DNA of 64,000 nt, taken from assembly GCA_964580435.1 (NCBI GenBank), contig CAZOKP010000004.1, positions 18,248 to 82,247 on the forward strand, given 5' to 3'. Source of the stretch: CAZKEW01 sp964580435 (lineage in GTDB: Bacteria; Acidobacteriota; Aminicenantia; Aminicenantales; UBA8522). Below are positions 28,401 to 35,624 of this stretch, piece by piece. A program made the translations under genes and the position numbers. Position 1 is the first letter of the stretch; each line of letters begins with the position of its first letter. Below the pieces are notes generated by a model. It was given only the letters and a program-made list of their open reading frames with translations. It was not told where the DNA came from and made no database searches.

Positions 28401-28628
28401 GACATCACCGACCAATTGAGCGCCGCTGCGAACAAAGTGAGCGTCATCGTCTATGGCACTTTGAAAAATACGCTCGGGCCTCACCATGACAACCCTCGGC
28501 TCGGCATGGCCTGGCCTAGCATGTTCCAGAAGGGCGCCGACGGCGGATATCCGCCCGGCACCAAGTACTCCGTGGTCGGCTACGGCCTGTTCGACGACTT
28601 CAAAATTTTGTTGAGAATTAAGGCCTAA
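25482..28628 (+). CDS. GH106-like secreted glycoside hydrolase
   Basis: The start is the ATG after AGGAGGGAGAGTGCC, giving 1048 residues. The longer frame from 25356 runs through tRNA-Ser and is rejected. An N-terminal signal is present (hydrophobic to about residue 20, followed by Cys, with a poor lipobox). The region from about 45 (APLWVWNDRITKEQIETQL, GIGGVFIHPRPGL, WIYDENSYPSGFAGG) and NNLWLTGHYLEHEW match the large GH106-like barrel family, whose characterised members include alpha-L-rhamnosidases. A C-terminal GH2-like sugar-binding beta domain follows (INGSKVEAAPDQWW, DITDQLSAAANKVSV). Substrate specificity is not certain. It may complement the GH78 enzyme upstream. Confidence 0.78.
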   Translation: MKKAFALSPALILICLFSFHCQEKRAAGDTYADVLKAFADPPAEFRSAPLWVWNDRITKEQIETQLADFKAHGIGGVFIHPRPGLITPYLSEEWLASCRHAVAVGKRLGMKVWIYDENSYPSGFAGGHVPADMPDSVGLGLKMTKAVAIPALFKEKPIVVLKGIRSEFENISEKAIQPGVSASLGVGDYFLFEIQKASPSPWFGGFTYIDLMRRDVTDKFLDITLNAYKQTIGEEFGATVPGSFQDEANNGPVLAEDIVNFTPGLFEKFQTKWGYDLRLHLPSLFEEISDWQTVRHNYYATLSDLFIENWAKPYYDYCAANNLWLTGHYLEHEWPAPSLTPDYLAVAAYAHMPGIDCLMNQWDTGPHAQFGNARAPKEIRSIANQLGRSRTMSETYGAAGWDLTFFDQKRIADWEFALGVNFINQHLSYVTIMGARKRDHPQSFSYHEPWWHAYKIMGDYLGRLSVVMSKGEQRNRILVLEPTTTAWMYYSPAAQSDRLKATGDQFTNFINRLEAEQIEYDLGSEDVLRNHGRAEQKAMIVGARRYDAVVFPPGLENLDQSTLELLSGYMKSGGRVLSCAGVPRFVDGKESEQPGKIAGADPQHWIARSADETISALAEICAGEIQFMELNGDKTMFFHQRRKLADAELVFLANISPRERVSGTFSAPGKSVERWDPFNGIASPYPSRSRKGQVHVEFNIAPGGSLLLGLRKEKVGKAPQEKFSWREITPAGDSEIRAESPNVLTIDYCDLGLGNKEERDLYFYDAQRKVFGHFGLGRNPWDSAVQYKTNILDLNKFPPNSAFEATFWFTSGPGVDLSSLRLVAERPAFYQISINGSKVEAAPDQWWLDMGFGIFNIGKFSRAGKNRISLKAEPFTLFSELESVYLLGNFGLESQEKGFKLIPSARLQLGPWSEQGMPLYAGGVSYSKILDLDSLDADKGRYFVRLGRWLGSVVEVRVGEKTAGFIAFEPFELDITDQLSAAANKVSVIVYGTLKNTLGPHHDNPRLGMAWPSMFQKGADGGYPPGTKYSVVGYGLFDDFKILLRIKA

Positions 28629-28637
28629 CCAAAACTC

Positions 28638-29270
28638 ATGAATCTGATGCTGTCGCTTTTGGTCATCGGCATCTCAGCTATTTTCGCCATCTATGGCAAA
28701 TATAAAAAGCAGAAGTTCATCCATTACGCCTTTAAGCCGTTGACGATGATCATGATCATCTCGCTGGCCTGGGAGAGGATGACGGCCTTCCCCTCCACGT
28801 ATTCTTACTTGATCCTTTCCGGGCTGTGCTTTTCTTTTTTGGGAGACATTCTTGTCATGCTGCCCGGGACAAAATTCATCAAACCGGGCCTTTTAGCCTT
28901 CCTAGCCGGCTATTTTCTTTATATTTCGGCCATCAGCCGGGGCATCAAGATCATTTCCTTCCTGCCTCTTCTGCTGATATTGGCGCTGGGATCCGTCGTT
29001 TATCTTTACCTTTATGGCAAGCTCGACAAAATGCGCTTTCCCGTCCTCATCTATGTTTTTGTTGTTTCTGCCTTGGTCTGGCTGGGGGTCAACAGATATC
29101 TCAGCCTTCTTGATCAGAAGAGCCTTTTCGTCATGGTCAGCGGCATCTTGCTCCTCTTCTCTGAATCGACCTGGGCCGTCAACAAATTCCGGAAACAATT
29201 CTGGCTGGCGGAGATATTCATCCTGGGGACTTACTTCCCGGCTCAGCTCCTGTTCGCCCTTTCTATCTGA
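28638..29270 (+). CDS. YhhN-family (lysoplasmalogenase-like) membrane protein
   Basis: The 210 residues have about 8 hydrophobic helices. KPLTMIMIISLAW, LCFSFLGDILVMLP and FLAGYFLYISAI match the YhhN/TMEM86 family, including the conserved GD in helix 3. Family members hydrolyse the vinyl-ether bond of lysoplasmalogens, though bacterial members are mostly untested. It starts 9 bp after the GH106-like gene and so may be cotranscribed with it. It is convergent with the DUF2461 gene, whose stop is one base away. Confidence 0.82.
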   Translation: MNLMLSLLVIGISAIFAIYGKYKKQKFIHYAFKPLTMIMIISLAWERMTAFPSTYSYLILSGLCFSFLGDILVMLPGTKFIKPGLLAFLAGYFLYISAISRGIKIISFLPLLLILALGSVVYLYLYGKLDKMRFPVLIYVFVVSALVWLGVNRYLSLLDQKSLFVMVSGILLLFSESTWAVNKFRKQFWLAEIFILGTYFPAQLLFALSI

Positions 29271-29271
29271 T

Positions 29272-29982
29272 TCAGACGATTTGCGTTCTTGTGCTGAGGG
29301 CGACAAGCCATTTATGAAGGGGTGCCGCGGCCTTGAACTTTTGAAAGCAGAAATCCACGAGCATCGGCTTAAAAAATTCTTTGGGGATGGCGCCTTCCCA
29401 GCCCGCATGCAGGCCGTTATGGAGGAGCAGTTCGGCGTTCGGATGCGAGGGATCAAACCCGGGAGGCACCCTCTTGTAATGTCTGCCGCCCAGTTCAAAT
29501 TCTCCCGTTCTTAGAAGATCCTTGATGATGCGGCGCAGCTCTTGGCCATACTTTGGGTGAACGACAGCTCTTCTATAGTGCTCCAGCACGCGGTCCGGGA
29601 ACATATAGTATCCTGTACCCAGGATCAATTTCGGGGGCTCAACATGAAAATAGAAGCCCGATGCCTGCATCCGCGAGGGGCTCCCCTCCCAGAAATAGAT
29701 CCCCAGGTTGGTCTTGTAAGGGGACTGGTCAAAACTGAAGCGTGTGTCCCTATTGATCCGGAACAACGATTTGTTTATTTTCGGGACGGCAATGATATTG
29801 GGGGATATCGTTCTCAACCGCGCGCCCATGGCCGTCACAAAAGCCTTGGCGGGTTCCAGCACCTGAGTCTCATAAATCATCCTGTGCCGCTCGAACCATT
29901 CTTTGTTATTGTTTCTTTTAAGGGTGTTGAAAAAACGGATCGTTTCCCTGGTAAATCCTTTGAAAACCTGTTCTTCCGGCAT
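29272..29982 (-). CDS. DUF2461 (TIGR02453-like) domain protein
   Basis: The 236 residues contain FKGFTRETIRFFNTLKRNNNKEWFERHR, INRDTRFSFDQSPYKTNLGIYF and GFYFHVEPPKLILGTGYYMFP. These are the conserved blocks of DUF2461. The family is widespread and has no established reaction. AGGAAATAACG precedes the ATG. A possible promoter lies on the minus strand with TTGTAT (30035-30030), an 18-bp spacer and TAGAAT (30011-30006). Confidence 0.88.
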   Translation of the reverse strand: MPEEQVFKGFTRETIRFFNTLKRNNNKEWFERHRMIYETQVLEPAKAFVTAMGARLRTISPNIIAVPKINKSLFRINRDTRFSFDQSPYKTNLGIYFWEGSPSRMQASGFYFHVEPPKLILGTGYYMFPDRVLEHYRRAVVHPKYGQELRRIIKDLLRTGEFELGGRHYKRVPPGFDPSHPNAELLLHNGLHAGWEGAIPKEFFKPMLVDFCFQKFKAAAPLHKWLVALSTRTQIV

Positions 29983-30046
29983 CGTTATTTCCTGATTTTC
30001 TTATTATTCTACATAAATAGCAAAACATCATACAAGGGGCCCTATG

Positions 30047-30206
30047 ACGAAAAGTGGGGGGACAGTTTTAGACCGAGATCATGATCAGCCGCAATCGGCC
30101 GCAGCGACCACTGAAGGAACGGCGTGAAAAACCTGAATGGGAGCGAGGCGGATTGCGGCTGATCATATTCCCTTCCTCGCCTTTTCGTTTTACCCCACTT
30201 TTTGCG
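30047..30206. repeat. Palindromic MITE/REP-like intergenic element
   Basis: Outer ends AAAAGTGGGG (30050-30059) and CCCCACTTTT (30193-30202) are inverted 10-mers. Inside them is a perfect 16-bp inverted repeat, ATGATCAGCCGCAATC at 30081-30096 and its complement at 30151-30166, around a 54-base centre. No ORF fits the element. Nested inverted repeats in an intergenic space suggest a non-autonomous element of the MITE or REP type. Target-site duplications are not evident. Confidence 0.6.
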
Positions 30207-30223
30207 ATCGAGCAGGTACACGG

Positions 30224-30252
30224 TTGACAGAGCCATGCGCCTGCGATATAAA
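30224..30252 (+). promoter_or_regulatory. Sigma70 promoter of the DUF1846 gene
   Basis: Consensus TTGACA (30224-30229), a 17-bp spacer and TATAAA (30247-30252) lie 25 bp before the GTG start, just outside the right end of the palindromic element. Confidence 0.7.
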
Positions 30253-30277
30253 ACTCTTCCCTGAAAGGAAAAGACGC

Positions 30278-31795
30278 GTGACCGGGAAAATCGGTTTTGA
30301 CAACGAGCGCTATTTAGCTGCGCAGACGGAGGCTATCCTCCAAAGGGAACGAAGATCACATAACAAGCTCTACCTCGAATTCGGCGGCAAGCTTTTCTAT
30401 GACTATCATGCCGCTCGAGTCCTGCCCGGCTATGACCCAAACGTGAAGATGCGGCTGATCCAAAAGCTGAAAAACCAGGCCGATGTCCTGCTCTGCATCT
30501 ATGCCGGCGACATTGAAAAGAGAAAGGTGCGGGCGGATTTCGGCATAACCTATGATGTCGATGCGCTTAAGCTCATCGATGACCTAGCCGAGTGGGGGAT
30601 CGGGATTCTGGGAGTGGTAATTACCCGGTTTGACAATCAGGCTTCGGCCAAGGTGTTCAAGAACAAACTGGAGCGGCGGGGGATTCGAGTCTATACCCAC
30701 AGCTACACCAAGGGATATCCGACAGATATCGACCTGATCGTCAGCGATGAAGGCTACGGCGCCAACGAATACATCGAGACGAAAAATCCCCTGGTCATCG
30801 TGACCGGGCCCGGCCCTGGAAGCGGCAAATTGGCCACCTGCTTGTCGCAGCTCTACCATGACCACAAGCGGGGCATCGAATCGGGTTTTGCCAAATTCGA
30901 GACTTTTCCCATCTGGAACCTGCCGCTCAAGCACCCGGTCAACATCGCCTATGAAGCAGCGACGGCAGATATCGGCGATTTCAACCTGGTGGATCCCTAC
31001 CACCTGGAAGCCTATGCGGTCTCGGCAGTGAACTACAACCGCGACGTCGAGGTTTACCCCGTGCTCAAGAGAATATTGGAGCGGATAACAGGAGAGGCGT
31101 CGCTCTACAAATCTCCTACAGAAATGGGCGTCAATTGCGCCGGTAACGCGATCACTGATGATGGGGTCGTTCGGGAAGCCTCCAAGCAGGAATTGATCAG
31201 AAGGTTTTTCCGCTACAGATGCGAGTATGCTATGGGCTTCGTTGATCGAGAAACCGTGCAGAGGGCAGAACTTCTGATGAAAGAACTCGGAGTCAAACCC
31301 GAGGACCGCAATGTGGTTGAGCCGGCGAGGCGTGCCGCCGACGAAGCCCGGGAAACGGGGAAGGGGAACAAGGGCGTCTTTTGTGGGGCCGCCATCGAGC
31401 TCAAGGACGGCACCATCGTCGCCGGAAAGAACTCTCCGCTCATGCACGCGGCCTCGAGCCTGATCCTTAACGCAGTCAAAAAATTGGCTGATATCCCGGA
31501 CAAGATCCATCTTTTGTCCCCCGCCATCATCAATTCGGTGGGGAACCTCAAAGAAAACATCCTCGGCGCCAAGACGGTCAGCCTGGACGTCGCCGAGGTT
31601 TTGATCAGCCTGAGCATCAACGCCTCGAGCAATCCTTCAGCCCAGCTGGCGCTGGAAAAACTGAATGAGCTCCGGAACTGCGAAGTCCATCTGACACATA
31701 TTCCCACTCCGGGAGATGAGGCCGGACTGCGCAGGCTGGGAGTCAACCTGACCTCCGAGCCCAGTTTTTCGGGCAAAAATCTTTTTGTGATTTGA
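30278..31795 (+). CDS. DUF1846 domain protein
   Basis: The start is GTG 30278 after AAAGGAAAAGACGC, giving 505 residues, normal for DUF1846. A longer frame from 30137 would begin inside the palindromic element and include the promoter. Conserved blocks include KIGFDNERYLAAQTEAI, YLEFGGKLFYDYHAARVLPGYDPN, TGPGPGSGKLATCLSQLYHD and SPTEMGVNCAG. The TGPGPGSGK stretch resembles a nucleotide-binding loop. The family is common in Firmicutes and anaerobes and its function is not settled. It is probably cytosolic, with no signal peptide. Confidence 0.88.
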   Translation: MTGKIGFDNERYLAAQTEAILQRERRSHNKLYLEFGGKLFYDYHAARVLPGYDPNVKMRLIQKLKNQADVLLCIYAGDIEKRKVRADFGITYDVDALKLIDDLAEWGIGILGVVITRFDNQASAKVFKNKLERRGIRVYTHSYTKGYPTDIDLIVSDEGYGANEYIETKNPLVIVTGPGPGSGKLATCLSQLYHDHKRGIESGFAKFETFPIWNLPLKHPVNIAYEAATADIGDFNLVDPYHLEAYAVSAVNYNRDVEVYPVLKRILERITGEASLYKSPTEMGVNCAGNAITDDGVVREASKQELIRRFFRYRCEYAMGFVDRETVQRAELLMKELGVKPEDRNVVEPARRAADEARETGKGNKGVFCGAAIELKDGTIVAGKNSPLMHAASSLILNAVKKLADIPDKIHLLSPAIINSVGNLKENILGAKTVSLDVAEVLISLSINASSNPSAQLALEKLNELRNCEVHLTHIPTPGDEAGLRRLGVNLTSEPSFSGKNLFVI

Positions 31796-31825
31796 GTCCA
31801 GCTTTCTTTTGAGGAGGACGATGCC

Positions 31826-33586
31826 ATGAACCACAAACGCAGTAGGAATATTCTGACCTGGGCCTTTTCCCTCAGCTTGATCTTCTTGGGATTCACGGGA
31901 CCGTCGGTCTTCGGCGAGCCAGGGGAAGGCGGATTGCGTGTAGGGGTGTCTTTTCCCGAACAGCGGTCAAAGCAGCCTCTTGATGGCCGAATGCTGCTGC
32001 TGATTTCTGCGGACGGGACCGCAGAGCCGCGCTTTCAGATTAGCGACGGCCCGAACACGCAGCTTGTCTTCGGAATCGATGTGGACGGGCTCAAACCTCA
32101 GCAGGCCGCCGTCTTTGATAAAAGTGTCTTTGGCTATCCCGTAAATAGCATCGCCGATATCCCGGCCGGCGAATACTGGGTTCAGGTGCTCCTGAACCGG
32201 TACGAGACGTTTCGTCGCGCCGACGGGCATACCGTCAAGCTCCCCATGGATAGGGGGGAAGGACAGCAGTGGAACCAGAAGCCGGGAAATCTTTACAGTG
32301 CGCCCCAGAAAATCTTCCTTGATCCCCAAAAAGACGAGCTGATCAAAGTTATACTGGACCAGGAGATTCCGGTCATACCAGAACCGAAAGACACAAAATA
32401 TATCAAGCATATCAGGATTCAGAGCAAGCTCTTGAGTCAGTTCTGGGGCCAGCCATGGTATCTCGGTGCCAATGTGCTTTTGCCAGAGGGGTTTGAGGCG
32501 CATCCGGAGGCGCGCTATCCGCTCATCATCTTTCACGGCCATTTTCCTTACACCTTCAGCGGATTCCGCGAGACACCGCCCGACCCCAACCTCAAGCCTG
32601 AGTACAGCGAAAGATTCAGGCTCGAGGGATATAACAAGATTGTCGAGCAATCTGCCTATGAGTTTTATAAATACTGGATCGCGCCGGACACACCTCGCTT
32701 CCTCATCATCGAGATCCAGCACGCCAACCCCTATTATGACGATTCCTATGCCGTCAATTCCGCCAATCTGGGCCCTTACGGTGACGCCATCACGTACGAA
32801 CTTATCCCGTATATCGAGAAGAAATTTCGTGGCATCGGCGAGGGCTGGGCCCGTTTTCTCTACGGCGGGTCTACGGGCGGCTGGGAGGCTCTGGCGGCTC
32901 AGGTTTTCTATCCCGAAGAATATAACGGCTGCTGGGCGGCCTGTCCTGACCCGATCGATTTCCGAGCTTACACTTCGGTTAATGTATACCAACATAAGAA
33001 CGCCTATTTTATTGACAGCCGATGGAAAAAGACACAGCGGCCGAGCGAGAGAAATTATCTTGGTGAGGTGATTTGTGCGCTCGAGGAATCAAATCATCGC
33101 GAGCTCGTCCTGGGGACAAATTCCCGGTCCGGAGACCAGTATGACATCTGGCAAGCCGTTTTTTCGCCCGTCGCCGAGGACGGCTATCCCAAGCCCATCT
33201 GGGACAGGATGACGGGCGAAATTGACCGGTCGGTGGCGGAATACTGGCGGGAACATTATGATCTTCGCTACATCCTTGAGCGGGACTGGAAAACCCTCGG
33301 CCCCAAGCTCAACGGGAAGATTCATATCTACTGCGGCGACATGGACAGTTTTTATCTCAATAACGCCGTCTATCTGATGGAGGATTTCCTGAAAAGAACA
33401 AAAGACCCTTACTATGATGGCGAAGTGGACTACGGAGACAGGGCCGAGCATTGCTGGAACGGCGACCATACCCGGCCGAATGCTATCTCCAGGCTGAGAT
33501 ATCACCAGATGCATATCCCTAAGATCATGGAGAGGATCCAGAAGTCGGCCCCGTCGAACGCCGATTTGACAAGCTGGCGGTATTGA
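31826..33586 (+). CDS. Secreted alpha/beta-fold esterase
   Basis: The 586-residue protein starts at the ATG after GAGGAGGACGATGCC, with a signal peptide ending near PSVFGEP (about residue 31). An N-terminal beta-rich part (about 35-200) precedes a putative-esterase (esterase D-like) domain: LIIFHGHFPY, then RFLYGGSTGGWEALAAQVFYPEEYNGCWAACPDPIDFRAY. GGSTGG gives the nucleophile Ser. DMDSFYLNNA and EHCWNG provide plausible Asp and His. Substrates of relatives include acyl and aryl esters and siderophore esters; the specific one is unknown. It follows DUF1846 by 30 bp. Confidence 0.82.
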   Translation: MNHKRSRNILTWAFSLSLIFLGFTGPSVFGEPGEGGLRVGVSFPEQRSKQPLDGRMLLLISADGTAEPRFQISDGPNTQLVFGIDVDGLKPQQAAVFDKSVFGYPVNSIADIPAGEYWVQVLLNRYETFRRADGHTVKLPMDRGEGQQWNQKPGNLYSAPQKIFLDPQKDELIKVILDQEIPVIPEPKDTKYIKHIRIQSKLLSQFWGQPWYLGANVLLPEGFEAHPEARYPLIIFHGHFPYTFSGFRETPPDPNLKPEYSERFRLEGYNKIVEQSAYEFYKYWIAPDTPRFLIIEIQHANPYYDDSYAVNSANLGPYGDAITYELIPYIEKKFRGIGEGWARFLYGGSTGGWEALAAQVFYPEEYNGCWAACPDPIDFRAYTSVNVYQHKNAYFIDSRWKKTQRPSERNYLGEVICALEESNHRELVLGTNSRSGDQYDIWQAVFSPVAEDGYPKPIWDRMTGEIDRSVAEYWREHYDLRYILERDWKTLGPKLNGKIHIYCGDMDSFYLNNAVYLMEDFLKRTKDPYYDGEVDYGDRAEHCWNGDHTRPNAISRLRYHQMHIPKIMERIQKSAPSNADLTSWRY

Positions 33587-33664
33587 TTCAGAAGTCTCTT
33601 GGTTTTAATATTGAGATGGGGAAGAGGCTCCGGCCCTTTCCCACAAATATAAGTGAAGAAGCGG

Positions 33665-34165
33665 ATGAGGAACAAAAAAAGCCGCAGGGCGCCAGCGCAA
33701 TCCAGGGCCTACTATCATTCTCCGATAGGAACGATCGAGATAGTGGGCACAGAACAGGGAGTTGCCCTGTTAAACTTTGTCGAATGTCAGCCGGTCAAAG
33801 TCTCTCAGGCTCCTTCATATTTGAAAGAGGCCGTCAAGCAGGTCGACGAGTATTTTCGAGGCAAAAGAAAGGAATTTTCCCTACGCCTGATTCTTGAAGG
33901 CACGGAGTTCCAGAAGAAGGTCTGGCGTGAGTTGCTGAAAATCCCTTATGGAAGTACTGCTTCATATGGAGACGTCGCTGCAGCGATCGGGAGGGGAAAA
34001 GCGTTCCGGGCCGTGGGGAATGCCAACCGCCTTAACAATATCTCCATCATCATTCCCTGCCATCGGGTGATCGGAAGTGACGGCGACCTGGTCGGCTACG
34101 GGGGATCTCTTTGGCGCAAAAAGTGGCTCTTAGAGCATGAGCGAAAATTCAAAACCATATATTAG
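33665..34165 (+). CDS. ogt: Methylated-DNA-protein-cysteine S-methyltransferase
   Basis: The 166 residues carry the suicide-acceptor motif IIPCHRVIGSDGDLVGYGGSLWRKKWLLEHE with active Cys, preceded by IPYGSTASYGDVAAAIG (recognition helix region) and the arginine-finger area AFRAVGNANRLNN. It removes O6-alkyl groups from guanine. The start is uncertain: ATG 33665 is used, and a GTG at 33653 is in frame. An alkyltransferase-like homologue without the cysteine lies 30 bp downstream. Confidence 0.93.
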   Translation: MRNKKSRRAPAQSRAYYHSPIGTIEIVGTEQGVALLNFVECQPVKVSQAPSYLKEAVKQVDEYFRGKRKEFSLRLILEGTEFQKKVWRELLKIPYGSTASYGDVAAAIGRGKAFRAVGNANRLNNISIIIPCHRVIGSDGDLVGYGGSLWRKKWLLEHERKFKTIY

Positions 34166-34195
34166 GCCTGGGATTTGAAATCATGGAGGGCTGAT

Positions 34196-34714
34196 GTGAA
34201 GACCAAAACTCAGAGCAGGCTATCCTGGCAGGAAAAATTGGCCGATGATAAAGGCCTTCCCAGAGTGGAGAAGATCACCGAGAAAATGAGCCAAAGGTGG
34301 GGGACGGGAACCGTGGTCATTCCCGCTCCCCGAGAGGTCGATGAGATCATGAGAAAAGTCCCGCGGGGCAAAGTTATCACGATCAACGAAATTCGGAAGA
34401 TCCTGGCTCAAAAGCACGGCGCATCTATGGGCTGCCCTATCACCACCGGCATTTTCGCCTGGATCGCGGCGAATGCCGCCGAAGAAGCTTCGAAAGAGGG
34501 CATCAGAGAGACTACCCCTTACTGGCGGACGTTGAAATCAGGCGGCGAGATCAACGCGAAGTATCCCGGCGGCGCAGAAGCGCAACTGAGGCTTCTCGAA
34601 AAGGAGGGCCATAGGATCATCGCCAAACGGAGGAGGCTGGCGGTCGCTGATTTTGAAAAGTCACTCGCTCAAATATCAGTCAGCCAGAAGCCTCCTTCGG
34701 CCCCAAAGAGATAG
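34196..34714 (+). CDS. Alkyltransferase-like (MGMT-fold) protein lacking the active Cys
   Basis: The start is GTG 34196 with GGAGG at ideal spacing (172 residues); a TTG at 34175 is also in frame. KVPRGKVITINEIRKILAQKHGA resembles the MGMT recognition region. TPYWRTLKSGGEINAKYPGG and QLRLLEKEG align with the MGMT block PCHRVI...G.L.GY.GG...K..LL..EG. Here PCHR is replaced by PYWR, so the acceptor Cys is Tyr and the His is Trp. Known ATL proteins (E. coli PWHR) bind O6-alkylguanine without repair and recruit nucleotide excision repair. A similar role is inferred. Confidence 0.72.
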   Translation: MKTKTQSRLSWQEKLADDKGLPRVEKITEKMSQRWGTGTVVIPAPREVDEIMRKVPRGKVITINEIRKILAQKHGASMGCPITTGIFAWIAANAAEEASKEGIRETTPYWRTLKSGGEINAKYPGGAEAQLRLLEKEGHRIIAKRRRLAVADFEKSLAQISVSQKPPSAPKR

Positions 34715-34723
34715 AAACAAAAC

Positions 34724-35098
34724 ATGGTGAAAAAAGCAGGCCATTATCTAGGCACTGAGATCGATGAAAAGTGGTGGAAACGGTACCGAAAGGAGGGCTT
34801 TTTTGCCCGAGGCAACGGAGAGTATTGGTTGGATGAGAAAGGGTTCTATTTTTTAAGATATCTGACCAGGGAACTTCTTTTTATCCCCTTTGAGTCCATT
34901 GAGCAGCTAAAGTCGGGGAAGTGGCACTCGGGGAGATGGGCGGCGGGAGCGGATATTCTCAAGATTATCTGGCATAAAGAGGGCAAGCGTCTGAGCTCTG
35001 GATTTTCTGTTCCCGGAAAAAGGGAAGAATCAGAATGGCTGAAAGAAAGTATGATTGAGAAAATAAAATCTCAAGAAGATAGGAGGCAAGATCAATGA
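34724..35098 (+). CDS. Hypothetical protein (124 aa)
   Basis: I do not recognise a family. The protein is soluble, rich in Lys, Trp and Tyr, with alternating short strands (FYFLRYLTRELLFIPFESIEQL, ADILKIIWHKEGKRLSSGF) and a charged C-terminal helix. The strand pattern around a predicted GKWHSGRW loop is reminiscent of PH/GRAM-like folds, but this is weak. It ends with ATGA, which overlaps the next start by 4 bp, so it is translated together with the lipoprotein gene. Confidence 0.7.
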   Translation: MVKKAGHYLGTEIDEKWWKRYRKEGFFARGNGEYWLDEKGFYFLRYLTRELLFIPFESIEQLKSGKWHSGRWAAGADILKIIWHKEGKRLSSGFSVPGKREESEWLKESMIEKIKSQEDRRQDQ

Positions 35099-35616
35099 AC
35101 AAGAGAAGATGGCCGGTTTGGGCAGGTGTTTTAATAATGGTCTTGATAGCAGGATGTTGCAAGCTGTCCCGAAAAGACATCGTGCTCAAAGCGTTTCCTC
35201 TTGACAGTCTTGAGGGCTTGATCACCCGATCGGGAGTCGAGATCGACTCTCAAACAAAAAAGGAGGGCCAGGGCTCACTCCGGATCACGGTGGCGCAGCC
35301 GGAAGTGGTCCGGCTTTTTGAAGTCGACGATATCGATATTGAGGATGCTGTCTTGATCTATCAGGCCAGGCTCCGGACAGAAAACGCCGAGGGCAATGTT
35401 TACCTGGAGATGTGGTGCTATTTCGACGGCAGAGGAGAATTCTTCTCCCGAGGTCTTCAAGCTCCGCTCAGGGGGACAACGGATTGGGTGACTGAGGAGA
35501 TCCCCTTCTTTCTCAAGAAGGGGGATAAACCCGGTCTTGTGAAGCTCAATGTGGTCAGCGAAGGTCCGGCGACGATCTGGATAGACGATATCCGACTTCT
35601 TAAAAGGGCACAATAA
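35095..35616 (+). CDS. Predicted lipoprotein with beta-sandwich domain
   Basis: The 173 residues begin with a lipoprotein signal: MNKRRW, a hydrophobic core, then LIAGC with the modified Cys near residue 21. The mature part reads as a single beta-sandwich (GSLRITVAQPEVVRLFEV, VLIYQARLRTENAEGNVYLEMWCYF, GPATIWIDDIRLL). The final IDDIRL strand is typical of carbohydrate-binding-module-like folds at the ends of secreted enzymes. No catalytic motif is visible. It overlaps the preceding gene by 4 bp and precedes an alpha-toroid protein by 8 bp. Confidence 0.78.
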   Translation: MNKRRWPVWAGVLIMVLIAGCCKLSRKDIVLKAFPLDSLEGLITRSGVEIDSQTKKEGQGSLRITVAQPEVVRLFEVDDIDIEDAVLIYQARLRTENAEGNVYLEMWCYFDGRGEFFSRGLQAPLRGTTDWVTEEIPFFLKKGDKPGLVKLNVVSEGPATIWIDDIRLLKRAQ

Positions 35617-35624
35617 ATCAAATC

